Positions 1-8,880 of a stretch of 46,076 nucleotides of DNA are shown one piece after another; positions within the stretch are counted from its first letter, which is position 1; the number at the start of each line of letters is the position of its first letter. The DNA lies in assembly GCF_000472385.1 (NCBI RefSeq), contig NZ_AWZU01000056.1, positions 162 through 46,237 of the forward strand, in the 5' to 3' direction. The translations under genes and the position numbers were made by a program. The notes under the pieces were generated by a model, which had not been told where the DNA came from, did not search any database, and saw nothing but the letters and a program-made list of their open reading frames with translations. Origin of the DNA: Bradyrhizobium sp. ARR65. GTDB taxonomy: Bacteria; Pseudomonadota; Alphaproteobacteria; Rhizobiales; Xanthobacteraceae.

Positions 1-99
1 ACTGATCTGAAGCGCTTCGGCAATCGAGCGAACCGTCTCGCCCGCGTCAGCCCGAGCAAGAGCGCGCTCGCGAATGTCTTCCGAAAAGGGTCGTGTCAT
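1..99 (-). mobile_element. IS630-type transposase, N-terminal 33 codons only (cut by window edge)
   Basis: Reading the minus strand from an ATG at 97-99 gives 33 codons open to the window edge, starting MTRPFSEDIRERALAR and continuing with a run like GETVRSIAEAL. This is the usual N-terminal helix-turn-helix of IS630-family transposases from Bradyrhizobium and Rhodopseudomonas. The rest of the gene lies outside the window, so whether the element is intact cannot be judged. The element would mark the left flank of the polysaccharide locus. The family call rests on recognition of the N-terminal motif only. Confidence 0.75.
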
Positions 100-132
100 C
101 CATGCTGGCCCCCGTTCCCCAGCATGGAGCTT

Positions 133-167
133 GAATCAGAAATCCCTCCAAAGGGGAATCTTGATTC
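133..167. repeat. Imperfect inverted repeat next to the transposase start
   Basis: GAATCA at 133-138 is mirrored by TGATTC at 162-167, and the inner parts of the arms also largely match (AATCCC against GGGGAATC). It lies 34 bases upstream of the transposase start. It may belong to the terminal region of the insertion sequence or be a transcription-blocking hairpin. The exact IS end and any TA target duplication cannot be set from one side. Confidence 0.4.
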
Positions 168-448
168 CGGTAAAAAACAACATGCTCTAAATCTTTTCGC
201 CGCGACGGCAGCACCGAGTCGCGAATTCTCGGTTTTGGCGGGTCCAAAAATTCGATCACGGCTTGTTCCGCGAACGCGCTAGGCGTCGGCCCAGGCCGGC
301 TTACCGAACTTCAGACCGGATTAAGCGCGCGGGGCACGATCAAAAATGTCGCTCGCCGACAGAATGTCCATGGGGAATGCTATCTCATGCGCCAGCATGG
401 TCGACGGATTGAGCGCAGCAACGGACGCATCACCCCTGACACACAATC
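168..448. other. Intergenic region between the IS edge and the first glycosyltransferase
   Basis: No convincing gene is seen here. It lies downstream of the minus-strand glycosyltransferase (stop at 449) and upstream of the minus-strand transposase. Short open frames crossing it have no recognisable protein features. Confidence 0.5.
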
Positions 449-1669
449 TCATGAGATGAAGTGCCGTTTTGTCTGGATAAACGGAATGACAGTTTCAGCA
501 AAGCTCGACGCCGGCAGCCGTTTCGACATCTCGATGCTCGCGTTCGGAACGCTCTCAAGAAAATCTTCGGATTCGGAAAAGATCCTCATGGCGCCTGCTA
601 GCGCATCGACATTACCGGTCGGCACGATGAATCCGTTGATGTTTTGCTGCACGAACACGTCTCCGGCTCCGCATTCATCGGTACAGATTACTCCGAGGCC
701 GGCCGCGACGGCCTCCTGGATCACGACGCCCCACGGTTCCAGAATGCTGGGCAGGACAAGGCACGCCGCTTCCGCCAGCACCTCAGGCAGCTGTTTCGTC
801 TGGACGAATCCGATGTCTCGGATTCCAGGCACTCCGGAAAAAAGATGCTTGAGGGGCCCGTCACCAGCAACGATCAGGGGCCAGGGTTCAGGGCTCTGGC
901 GCCTGTATGACCGATATGCCTTCACCAGGATCGCAATGCCTTTCGCGGTCGCATAACGGCCCAGGAACAGGAATCTCTTTCGTTCGCGAGCGCTGGCGGG
1001 ATGCCGTTCGGGCGTCAGCATATGCCAATCACAAACAGCAAAGCCCTCACAAATGTCGTTCGGACGAAAGCCCATTTTGAGCGCGAAGTTCATTTGTCTC
1101 GTCCGCTGCGCAGTAGGACCTCTTTGACCGTCGACATACTTGGGACCAGCGAGCAGGGCGCCATCAAACAACGAGTGGAAGAAGTATCGCCGTAGAGCTA
1201 ACCCTCCCCACTGTTTTAGGAGAAGCGGCAACTCCCTCCTGCTCAGGAGAGCTCCCAGATGGCCGCGCCATTGGCTGTCGAGACATACGATGCGCACGGC
1301 CCTCCCGGCCCACCGCTTCATCAACTGGCGGTACGCATCCCTGCGCCACGACAGAACGATGATTCCGTCCGGCTCGAATTTACGGAGAGCACGATCGAGG
1401 GCATCGACATCGATTTCAGCGCCGTAGCTCAATTCAGCCTCGACCGGCCCGAAGCTGTCGTCGGCAAACCTGTACTGATCATTTAAAATGCCGACGTGTC
1501 CCTGCTGACGCGCACGAAAAACCATTACGTGATGCTCGGACCGAAGATATTGCACGGTCGCGTCGATATACCCGGTCCAGTATGCCCAAAGGAATGCGAG
1601 CCGGAGGGGTCGGCAAGAACCAGCTTGCGCGGATCGCCCGCTCATTTCCGCAGCGGCAGTTCTGCCCAT
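449..1669 (-). CDS. Glycosyltransferase, GT4 family (GT-B fold)
   Basis: About 406 residues. It should transfer a sugar from a nucleotide-sugar to the growing lipid-linked EPS repeat unit on the cytoplasmic side of the membrane. The C-terminal half carries the GT4 donor-binding domain: a FLGRYATAKG stretch (common start of the second Rossmann domain), VAGDGP, and the E-x7-E region in LEPWGVVIQEAVAAGLGVI. The frame is open to a GTG at 1723, which would overlap the upstream wzy-like gene. I prefer the ATG at 1667-1669 because GGAG sits six bases before it. It is downstream of, and probably co-transcribed with, the Wzy-like gene. The sugar donor and acceptor cannot be told. Family call is sure; specificity unknown. 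Confidence 0.88.
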   Translation of the reverse strand: MGRTAAAEMSGRSAQAGSCRPLRLAFLWAYWTGYIDATVQYLRSEHHVMVFRARQQGHVGILNDQYRFADDSFGPVEAELSYGAEIDVDALDRALRKFEPDGIIVLSWRRDAYRQLMKRWAGRAVRIVCLDSQWRGHLGALLSRRELPLLLKQWGGLALRRYFFHSLFDGALLAGPKYVDGQRGPTAQRTRQMNFALKMGFRPNDICEGFAVCDWHMLTPERHPASARERKRFLFLGRYATAKGIAILVKAYRSYRRQSPEPWPLIVAGDGPLKHLFSGVPGIRDIGFVQTKQLPEVLAEAACLVLPSILEPWGVVIQEAVAAGLGVICTDECGAGDVFVQQNINGFIVPTGNVDALAGAMRIFSESEDFLESVPNASIEMSKRLPASSFAETVIPFIQTKRHFIS

Positions 1670-1697
1670 GTCGCGCTCCAAATTGTCGCGTCCGAAA

Positions 1698-3122
1698 TTA
1701 CCGGCTAGTTTGCAAGCGCTCACCTAATTGCAAGCCTTGGGAAGCGCTGCGGGTCGACCTGCTGGCTAGCGGATAGCGAGCCTTCGTCCAACGAAACGTA
1801 AAAGCCGCAATGACAAACATAGGCGTCCACGCCGGAGCGATCACGACGGCTCCCATGGTTTGCCCCATAAGTGTCGCCCCGAGCAGCACAAAACCAATTT
1901 CGCGGACGCCCAGTTTCGCCAGCGCAAACGCCACGACGGCAGCCACGATGGCGCCGCCGAGAATGCCAAAGGAAATCCAAAACTGCCAAAACGAGTTTGT
2001 GAGCAGGTGACTTGTTTTTCCCTCCCTGAAATTGATGGCCATGCCCGGAACGCTGTCCACGTCTAAAGCGTTCACGCCCGCCAGCATGTTTTCGATGGCG
2101 GGCCCGAACGCGTCCATCGCGTAAGGCGTCATCTCTGCGTCACCTCCCAATCCGAAACCAAAGAAAGGACTGGTATCAGCCATGCTGGACGCAAGGCGGT
2201 ACGGGCCAATCTGGCGAGAGTAGAAACTATCTCCTTTGACTATATCCCCGATCACTCCTCCGAACTCGTCGGCGGCTTGCATAAGCAGTGAAGTTGACGT
2301 GATGACCAGGATGAAGCAGGCAAACAGCAATGCCGATTTGGCCAATCGCGCGCCGGGATTCGGGCTTCTTCTCAATCGGTGAACGATCAGCCCGATCACG
2401 CAAATAGCGACGGCGTAGAATATGGTGGGCGAGCGAATCACAAAGATCGCAGAGGCGGTCAGCAATGAAGTGACAATAAGCCGTCCGACCCCCCACCTAT
2501 CCGCATCGGCAAGTAGCCATCCGCATAGAGCCAGGCCCCAGAAGATGCCCACGAGCGATGGTTCCGAAGCAAAGACGGTCGGCCGCACAGCGCCGTACAG
2601 TTCCAAGTCCCGTGCTGTATCATCGTAATTCTCCTGATGAATCACCGACCGGATTTCGTCGACAAACGGTCTTAATCCGAAATGCACCTCCAATGTCGCA
2701 AGTACCAGAACGATGACAGCAACGGATAGGAACAGGCGGGAAGCCGTACGTGATTTCAACGAAGATAGTCCGAGAAAAAGGCCGTAGTTCGTGATGAGGG
2801 CCGCGTACAGCTGGACCAACGAGAGCAGCCGGCGTGATGGTTCGATCGCGTAGGGAATCGACAAAGCGAATAATGCCACGGTCGCCACCAATAGGAGACA
2901 CGCCGCGATGACCACTCCCTTTGAGATTCGTCGCCACTCGAGACAGATTAGGGCGAGAGATGTTGCGAACGCCGCAGCATAGGGGAACAAGAGCCGTCCT
3001 GAGACCCAAAGATGGATGGATAGGAAGATCGAGAGTAGGGTGCTAACGGATAGCAGTATGCGAAGATGCGCCCCGCCGAAAAGGCCCGCGGTTGTTGCGC
3101 TTGATTGCGCTGCAGCGTGCAT
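1698..3122 (-). CDS. Wzy-like EPS polymerase (O-antigen polymerase/ligase-type membrane protein)
   Basis: 474 residues, strongly hydrophobic, with about ten to twelve predicted membrane segments beginning near residue 20. A long polar loop, about residues 280-365 (rich in G, D, S, with FFGFGLGGDAEM), lies before the last segments, as in Wzy polymerases and WaaL-type ligases. Such proteins join flipped repeat units at the periplasmic face of the inner membrane. Sequence conservation in this family is low, so the call comes from topology, the loop and the neighbouring GT, Wzx, ExoF-like and ExoP-like genes; no other Wzy candidate occurs in the window. The start is the ATG at 3120-3122. The GT4 gene follows 28 bases after its stop. 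Confidence 0.72.
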   Translation of the reverse strand: MHAAAQSSATTAGLFGGAHLRILLSVSTLLSIFLSIHLWVSGRLLFPYAAAFATSLALICLEWRRISKGVVIAACLLLVATVALFALSIPYAIEPSRRLLSLVQLYAALITNYGLFLGLSSLKSRTASRLFLSVAVIVLVLATLEVHFGLRPFVDEIRSVIHQENYDDTARDLELYGAVRPTVFASEPSLVGIFWGLALCGWLLADADRWGVGRLIVTSLLTASAIFVIRSPTIFYAVAICVIGLIVHRLRRSPNPGARLAKSALLFACFILVITSTSLLMQAADEFGGVIGDIVKGDSFYSRQIGPYRLASSMADTSPFFGFGLGGDAEMTPYAMDAFGPAIENMLAGVNALDVDSVPGMAINFREGKTSHLLTNSFWQFWISFGILGGAIVAAVVAFALAKLGVREIGFVLLGATLMGQTMGAVVIAPAWTPMFVIAAFTFRWTKARYPLASRSTRSASQGLQLGERLQTSR

Positions 3123-3515
3123 GTGCTTTTCCGGGGTACACCGATTGGGTCATCTGGCGGCCGAGCTGGTCCGATGGAGCCACGCGCCACCGACGGGACA
3201 GACCTCAGCCGGAACCGGCTGCATATAAACGGAGGCGGGAGTCTAGAAAAGCGTCCCATCCCCCGAACCGTATTATAGCATAGCCGCCAGCAAGTGCGAT
3301 GGCCGTCTGGCGCGGTCATTCAAGCCACGAGTTACGATGGCATGTGCAAGGTAAGTCTGGAGCGGCTGGCACAATGAGGATGTCGAGCGCTACGGAGACG
3401 TTGGCGACCGGCCCTGACACTCGCGTTCGGCAAGAACGTTCGGCAGAAAAAGTCGCCGACCTGGAGATCGGCGGCGAGGCTGCATTGCGTGTGCGCCCAA
3501 CATAGGGAGGTTGTC
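3123..3515. promoter_or_regulatory. Divergent intergenic region between wzy-like and FkbM genes
   Basis: 393 bases separate two genes that diverge, so promoters for both should lie here. I could not pick -35/-10 boxes with confidence. A short open frame on the plus strand ends at 3505, eleven bases before the FkbM start, but has no recognisable features and is probably chance. Confidence 0.4.
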
Positions 3516-4232
3516 ATGAACTATGCAAACCCGCTGTTGATCCGAATTCGAGGACTCGCGCAGCAACTGCATATTCTTCGTCCAATCGTCAGGATTTACA
3601 GAATGATTCTCAGCGAGGCCTACGAACGGAAGTTTCGCGATTTACTTCTGACCAAAATAAGCGAAGGCGATCTTGTCTGGGACGTAGGTGCGAACGTCGG
3701 CCTATATACCAGGCTATTTGCCGATCGCGTGGGTCGCGACGGGAGGGTCATTGCGTTCGAACCGTCGCCTCGAGCTTTTGCGCAATTGCAGTCGTCGTTT
3801 GCAACGGAACCGAATGTCATTTTGCAGCAAATTGCATTATCTGACTTCGACGGAGAGGCCGACTTCTATGTGGCTGAGAGAGGCCCAACCGTTACAGACA
3901 GCTTAGTTGTTCATTCCGGGAGCAGCGCATCCATTCGAACGCCGGTGAAACGTGGCGACTCAATGTATTCCATCAAGGCACCTGCGATTATAAAAATTGA
4001 TGTCGAAGGAGCCGAGCTCGAGGTGCTGAAGGGCATGACAAAAGTCTTGGGGAATCCCGGATTACGCGGGGTCTTTGTAGAAGTTCATTTTCTTGCTCTC
4101 GCGCGGCGCGGAATGCGAACTGCTCCAGCTGAAATTCAGAAAATTCTGCAGCAGGCCGGTTTTCAGGTAGCCTGGACTGATGCGTCCCATATTGCGGGCT
4201 TGAGAAAATCGACGCTTGAGCATCAGCGATGA
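3516..4232 (+). CDS. FkbM-family SAM-dependent methyltransferase (copy 1)
   Basis: 238 residues from the ATG at 3516, chosen because AGGGAGG ends five bases before it; the upstream GTG at 3489 would place that ribosome site inside the gene. SAM-binding motif I is VWDVGANVGLYT, followed by VIAFEPSP (motif II acidic residue), and the later IIKIDVEGAELEVLKG block is the FkbM hallmark. FkbM-type enzymes O-methylate hydroxyls, in EPS loci usually on sugars. It stands alone on the plus strand between two minus-strand blocks and ends in a hairpin facing the convergent reductase gene. The substrate is inferred to be an EPS sugar. Two more FkbM genes occur at 22033 and 23883. Confidence 0.88.
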   Translation: MNYANPLLIRIRGLAQQLHILRPIVRIYRMILSEAYERKFRDLLLTKISEGDLVWDVGANVGLYTRLFADRVGRDGRVIAFEPSPRAFAQLQSSFATEPNVILQQIALSDFDGEADFYVAERGPTVTDSLVVHSGSSASIRTPVKRGDSMYSIKAPAIIKIDVEGAELEVLKGMTKVLGNPGLRGVFVEVHFLALARRGMRTAPAEIQKILQQAGFQVAWTDASHIAGLRKSTLEHQR

Positions 4233-4244
4233 AGATCAGACTTA

Positions 4245-4265
4245 AAACGATGAACCGCATCGTTT
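4245..4265. terminator. Hairpin between convergent genes, likely two-way terminator
   Basis: AAACGATG (4245-4252) and CATCGTTT (4258-4265) form a perfect 8-bp stem with a 5-base loop. It lies between the FkbM stop (4232) and the stop of the convergent reductase (4274). Read on the minus strand the stem ends in TTTT. The stem is not GC-rich, so strength is uncertain. Confidence 0.5.
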
Positions 4266-4273
4266 GGTGGTGG

Positions 4274-5239
4274 TCAGATATATCTGTTCTTTAGCAGTGA
4301 ATAGACCTTAGCTGCGAGATCCGCTGTCGGGCGTTTCGCTGCAAGTGAGCAATTGTGATCAATGTGCCACGCGTTAAACATCGATGTTATGACCACACCA
4401 TCTGGATTGTTAGAAAACGCAAAATGCAACAACAGATCCGCTACAAGTTCCGTTGCATGTGGGTCGTACTCTTGAAGCCAAAACTTCAGAGTTTCTGATG
4501 CTCGGGACGAGAGCATGGATATTTCGTTAGAGTTCTCTGTCCCGAATACGCCATGCGTGACGAACTGAGGTCGATAATCGCGCGGCAGCTCGGAACGCAA
4601 TCTGATGGCGACGCCATTATGCGGCGCATCGCGAAACTGCGCATAGTCAACGTGGAGGCGTCTTGATACCGACGCGATAATGCTATCGGGTGGTCCGGCA
4701 ACGCAAATTGCTCGGATAAGTCCGCGGTCCAGTAACCGCTCGAGTACATCAAAAATGCGCTTATCTGCTGCCTCTTCCGGCGTTGGCTCGTGAAGTGCCA
4801 AGACGTCAACATGATCAGTCCGCAATGATCGTAGGCTCTGCAGAAGGGATGATTCGATGAGGTCTGGATGAATGGTTGTACGGGCAGGAAGCATATGAGC
4901 GCGCCTCACAACCGAACGCGCGGCCGGAACGCGAGATACGACAGTTCGGGCCAAAGGCCGTAACAGGCGCTTTGACACCGAAAGGCGAGGACGCGGAATG
5001 CCAACTTTGGTGCAAATGACAACTCGATCGCGCCGGCCTCGCAGGCAGCTGCCAAGTAGCTCCTCAGCCTGTCCATCTCCGTATGAAGGCGCAACGTCAA
5101 ACCACGTCACACCATATTCGAGAGCCATATCTACGGCACGGCGACCACCGCTTGGCGAGATGCGAGAGCCGAGAGATGCACAGCCGAAGCCTATTGCCGA
5201 CACATTGCGCCCAAGCGCTTTGGAATAAACCTCTCTCAT
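4274..5239 (-). CDS. Aldo/keto reductase (copy 1 of the GMC-AKR pair)
   Basis: 321 residues, the usual length for the AKR superfamily, a TIM-barrel NADPH-dependent carbonyl reductase. The catalytic tetrad can be placed at Asp48 and Tyr53 (WFDVAPSYG), Lys78 (CTKVG) and His150 (LALHEP). The family normally reduces an aldehyde or ketone, here perhaps a keto-sugar. Its start overlaps the stop of the GMC flavoprotein gene by four bases (ATGA), so the two are surely translated together. A second AKR-GMC pair occurs at 17198-19727; both reductases share KVGI-x-RPRL after the lysine and D48/Y53 spacing, so they are paralogues. No signal peptide; cytoplasmic. Substrate unknown. Confidence 0.9.
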   Translation of the reverse strand: MREVYSKALGRNVSAIGFGCASLGSRISPSGGRRAVDMALEYGVTWFDVAPSYGDGQAEELLGSCLRGRRDRVVICTKVGIPRPRLSVSKRLLRPLARTVVSRVPAARSVVRRAHMLPARTTIHPDLIESSLLQSLRSLRTDHVDVLALHEPTPEEAADKRIFDVLERLLDRGLIRAICVAGPPDSIIASVSRRLHVDYAQFRDAPHNGVAIRLRSELPRDYRPQFVTHGVFGTENSNEISMLSSRASETLKFWLQEYDPHATELVADLLLHFAFSNNPDGVVITSMFNAWHIDHNCSLAAKRPTADLAAKVYSLLKNRYI

Positions 5240-6912
5240 GGCGCAAGACGACGTTTGTGGCTGGCCGCAAACCTTTCTCTGGCTATTTGGCTTGCGAGGT
5301 GAGCCGACAATCTGAATCCCAGAGCCACGGTAGGAAATGTTGGACTGGCTTGGCCGGGTGAAGAAAACACCGAACTCGATGCGATGTACAGGTTTTCAAG
5401 ATCGTGCGTGCGACAATCGGCATTCACGATGCTTTGCTGAGGATCAAAGCCCATGCGGGTGGTTCCGATTTGATGAAAGCCATCCTTTGCGTGGCGAAGC
5501 ACATACTGAACGCGAGACTCCGCTTCGGTTTCACCGAATTCGAGATAGCCCAATCCTGATTGCCTCAACGCCGTGTCAAGAATTGAATGAGCTCTCACCA
5601 CGCTTCGCGCATCCGCTTCACTAAACCTGAGCCGGACGTTCAAGTACGGCAACCCAAACGCGTCGAACTTGGAGCTCAAGGTGACTCGCGACTGCGGACT
5701 TGGCGATTGCTCGGCATGGTAGTGAAGAGCGTATCGCCCGCGTGCGTTGTACAACAGAAAACCTGGCTTCTTCGGAACGCTGAAGTACCTTTGATTCAGA
5801 ATGCTTAAAATGCTTACGCACGTTGCCAAAGGCTGCGACACGACATTTCTAAGATGTTGAGACCACCGATAGGGTAGTGGACCTAAATGACTGATCCGTA
5901 TCCCTTCAGGTGCAAGAAAGCGTCCTAAGATCGGAGTTGCTAGCGCAAGCCAAGCAAGTGATAGTATGCCGATGCGATGGTCGGCAGAATGGAACGGTGG
6001 GTTGTCGGCGTAAAGCGCGATGTTGAGAAGCTCCTCGCGTCGTTGGACCTCCGGAGGAAATGTGAACCGCCGGCGCACGAAAACGCCTGAATCGAGGAAA
6101 TAGTCGTGGGCCGGAAAATGCGCGGGGTCAACCAGGACAAGATTGGCAATTTTCCCGGAAAGATGGCCCGAATAATACCGGCCTAACGGTCCGTCGACTC
6201 CTCCAAAGAGTTTTGGGAGCCTGCTTTGCGTCCACAGTAGTAGGCGTGTTGTTTCCAGACCGCCGCAAGCGAGAACGATGTATTTGGGCGAGATGGTGGT
6301 CGATTTTTCCTGACTGCGAACGGTCAAGCGGCTGACGTGTCGAGCATCCTCTGAGACGTGAATTTCAGTCAAGGTCGTTTCGGCAATTAATGCAATGCCT
6401 TTTGACTTGGCGAGACGGTCCCGATGGCGCTTGCTTACATCCCTCTCTGGCGTCCATCGCTCCAAATCCTCAAACCGCACACTCTCCAATCGTCCCCATG
6501 GCTGAACCGGGGAAATAAAATCTGCGGGCGCAATACCAAAGAACTCGGCGGCTTTATCGTAGCAAATTGCCAGTTCTGTGTGGGAGATAGGCCAGTTCGA
6601 GTCTACGAAAGCTCGTTTCGCAAAGTCGATTTCGTCGAGGGGCGTGCACCTGCCTCCCCACCATTTCGAGGCTCCACCAAGAGCACGGCAGATGGCTACA
6701 TGCGGAGCCGCATGCGTCTCTAAGTCAATGTCATGTCCGGTGCTAAGGCCAGCATAAAAACCGTCGACTCTATCTTTTCCTGATTCCAGAAGCAGAACCG
6801 AGAGCCCACGCTCCTCGCAAGCAAGCGCAACCGCGATCCCCGCCGGTCCACCGCCCACAATGCAGGCGTCACAGTTTGCAAGTGAAGCAAGATCGGCGAA
6901 AGATCTAAACAT
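5236..6912 (-). CDS. GMC-family FAD-dependent oxidoreductase (copy 1)
   Basis: 558 residues. The N-terminal dinucleotide motif GGGPAG (about residues 20-25, after CDACIV) and the following LLLESG bind FAD; the C-terminal GMC domain has HQIGTTRMG and NLYIASSSVFSS. GMC enzymes oxidise alcohols, including sugar hydroxyls as in pyranose oxidase. The first catalytic histidine is present (His480), but the second catalytic position, normally His or Asn in a GYANPT-like block, reads GQASPT, giving Ser523. That makes a changed mechanism or substrate possible. It heads a two-gene operon with the overlapping AKR gene. Start ATG 6910-6912; the FAD motif follows at the usual distance. Likely cytoplasmic; no signal peptide seen. 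Confidence 0.88.
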   Translation of the reverse strand: MFRSFADLASLANCDACIVGGGPAGIAVALACEERGLSVLLLESGKDRVDGFYAGLSTGHDIDLETHAAPHVAICRALGGASKWWGGRCTPLDEIDFAKRAFVDSNWPISHTELAICYDKAAEFFGIAPADFISPVQPWGRLESVRFEDLERWTPERDVSKRHRDRLAKSKGIALIAETTLTEIHVSEDARHVSRLTVRSQEKSTTISPKYIVLACGGLETTRLLLWTQSRLPKLFGGVDGPLGRYYSGHLSGKIANLVLVDPAHFPAHDYFLDSGVFVRRRFTFPPEVQRREELLNIALYADNPPFHSADHRIGILSLAWLALATPILGRFLAPEGIRISHLGPLPYRWSQHLRNVVSQPLATCVSILSILNQRYFSVPKKPGFLLYNARGRYALHYHAEQSPSPQSRVTLSSKFDAFGLPYLNVRLRFSEADARSVVRAHSILDTALRQSGLGYLEFGETEAESRVQYVLRHAKDGFHQIGTTRMGFDPQQSIVNADCRTHDLENLYIASSSVFSSPGQASPTFPTVALGFRLSAHLASQIARERFAASHKRRLAP

Positions 6913-7521
6913 CAGCCCTGCCTTTGTTGCGCAAGACAGCTAAGCCGCAATTTTCGCATTTTCAAGCGACGTGCAGAAGTCTCACCTGGCGTTCGGCGGA
7001 GAGGACCTGCACTCAAAGAGCCTAGTTCGCGATCAGGGCCACGTACAACTCAGCTGGCGCGAGCATGGCGAAGAATGCGCCCCTCATCATTATTAGTAGA
7101 CAGACCGCAGTGATCGTTGCGCAGCGTATGGAAACAAAAGAGTTCCGGAGATCGAGCATTGGTAATGCATAATATTATGTGTATTGTGTGGAACTGTGTT
7201 CTGCCGAAGAAGACCGGCAGTCGTCGCGTTGAGCGTGCATGTTTTCCAGCATACCGATGGACACCGCATCACCGCGCGATCCGAGATGGCCACGCGACTG
7301 CGGTCCGGTCGGATCTCAGTCAGGACGTGCCGCAGGTAATGACGCGGATGAATCCCTCTGACCAGGGACTCCACAGGCGGCTGGACGAGCTCTTAACGTC
7401 GGGCATCGACCACAGCCGATGCGCCGGCTTCGCGGAGTGCTTCTAATGGAACTCTGACAAAGTAACTCCGGCGGGGCCGCGTTGTAGCAGGTGGCATCCC
7501 CGGAACACGGTGGAGGACAGG
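6913..7521. promoter_or_regulatory. Divergent control region between GMC gene and export gene
   Basis: 609 bases without a supported gene lie between divergent genes. The AT-rich core at 7155-7190 contains a 12-bp perfect palindrome CATAATATTATG (7168-7179). A possible plus-strand promoter is TTGGTA (7159-7164), a 17-base spacer holding the palindrome, then TATTGT (7182-7187). If real, the export gene would have a leader of more than 300 bases. Open frames crossing the region have no recognisable protein character. Confidence 0.35.
7168..7179. promoter_or_regulatory. Perfect 12-bp AT palindrome, possible operator
   Basis: CATAATATTATG reads the same on both strands and falls in the spacer of the possible promoter at 7159-7187 ahead of the ExoF-like gene. 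Dimeric HTH regulators bind sites of this shape. No binding protein can be assigned from sequence alone. Confidence 0.3.
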
Positions 7522-8880
7522 ATGAACGCAATGCGCTTCTTCAGGCCTCTGTTTGGGTCGGCCGCACAGCTCTGGGCACTCCCAATGATTATGGTGGTCC
7601 TGCTCGCCCCTGTGACGGCTCGCGGCGAGTACCTCCTGGCACCCGGCGATGTGCTTGAGATCGACGCGGTCGGAATTCCGGATTTGCGGCATCGGGCCAT
7701 GATCGATCTGAATGGTCAAATCTCATTTCCGTTGATCGGAGACATTAATGCGGCCGGCCTCAGCGTGCCCGAATTGCGCAAACAGGTGAAGTCGATACTT
7801 TCAACCAAGGCTTTTCGTCCCCGCGAGCTAGATCGGCCGGGACGCTCGAATTCGCAGGAGGAGGTGGTCACGATAGCTCCTGATGAGGTTACTTTGACCG
7901 TGGCAGAATACCGGCCGATATACCTCAATGGCGATGTCGCCAATCCAGGGACTCAGTCGTACCGCCCTGGAATGACCGTGCGCCAGGCCATCGCGCTTGC
8001 AGGCGGCTATGACACAATGCGGTTCCGGGGACGGGACCCTTTTCTGGACTCGTCGGATTTTCGCGGTGATTATTACGAACTGTGGACGGAATTTGCCAAG
8101 GTGCGGGCCCAGGCTGCACGTTTTCAAGCCGAACTGGACGCTAAGAGCACGCTTGGACAACTAAAACTGAACGATCTGCCGCTCCCAGCGGGGGTGACCT
8201 CGACAATCGCGGACGTCGAAGCGCAACGGCTCAGCGTCGACAACTCTGATCATGAGAAGGAGAAGCAGTATCTCGAGAACGCCGTCCGGGAGGAGGAGGG
8301 GCGGATCGCGACGCTTCGGAATCAACGAGAGACGGAACAGGCGGACGCGGACGCTGATGCTGCCGAGCTCAAGCAACTCCAGGCCACTTTTACCAAAGGG
8401 CTGGTGCCCATGACACGGCTCTCTGACTCGCGCCGAATGATGCTGTTTTCAGCCACTCGGGTGCTTCAGACGACCGCGCTGATGGACCAGGTGCAGCGCG
8501 AGCGGAGCGAGTTCGCCAGACGACTGCAGCGCGTGCAGGATCAGAGGCGGGACAATCTGCTAGCAAAATTGCAGGACGCCAACGTGCGACTAGCCACGAT
8601 TCGGGCCCGACTGCAGGCGGTCGGTGACAAATTGTTGTATGCGGGTGTGGTGCGATCTCAACTCGCCCGCGGATCCGGTGGCGACCCGGTTATCAAAGTG
8701 TACAGAGATAACAACGACACGTTGGGCAATATCACTGCCGACGAAGAGACAAAACTGATGCCCGGCGACGTTGTCGAGGTACGGCTGCGACTGGAAGGCC
8801 TACCCAAATTTACCGATTCTGGATCGCCCGCATCGGCGCGCGACGAAGATCAAAAGGAAGCCGCCGGAGCACGGAAATAG
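7522..8880 (+). CDS. ExoF/Wza-like polysaccharide export protein
   Basis: 452 residues from the ATG at 7522, preceded by GGAGG five bases upstream. An N-terminal signal sequence (residues about 1-35, ending near ARG-EYLLAPGD) sends it to the periplasm; there is no cysteine lipobox, as in rhizobial ExoF rather than lipidated Wza. A Poly_export (BexD/CtrA/VexA) domain covers about 37-125, then an SLBB-like part with PIYLNGDVANPG. Residues about 190-380 are a long charged coiled coil (many E, Q, R heptads), an ExoF trait. It should form or join the periplasmic/outer-membrane part of the export channel with the BY-kinase, whose gene converges on it with a 31-base 3' overlap. Confidence 0.88.
   Translation: MNAMRFFRPLFGSAAQLWALPMIMVVLLAPVTARGEYLLAPGDVLEIDAVGIPDLRHRAMIDLNGQISFPLIGDINAAGLSVPELRKQVKSILSTKAFRPRELDRPGRSNSQEEVVTIAPDEVTLTVAEYRPIYLNGDVANPGTQSYRPGMTVRQAIALAGGYDTMRFRGRDPFLDSSDFRGDYYELWTEFAKVRAQAARFQAELDAKSTLGQLKLNDLPLPAGVTSTIADVEAQRLSVDNSDHEKEKQYLENAVREEEGRIATLRNQRETEQADADADAAELKQLQATFTKGLVPMTRLSDSRRMMLFSATRVLQTTALMDQVQRERSEFARRLQRVQDQRRDNLLAKLQDANVRLATIRARLQAVGDKLLYAGVVRSQLARGSGGDPVIKVYRDNNDTLGNITADEETKLMPGDVVEVRLRLEGLPKFTDSGSPASARDEDQKEAAGARK

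Noticed and set aside
387..956. Plus-strand open frame of 189 codons
   Set aside because: It lies largely antisense to the GT4 gene, has low-complexity Ser/Pro/Arg content and no motif.
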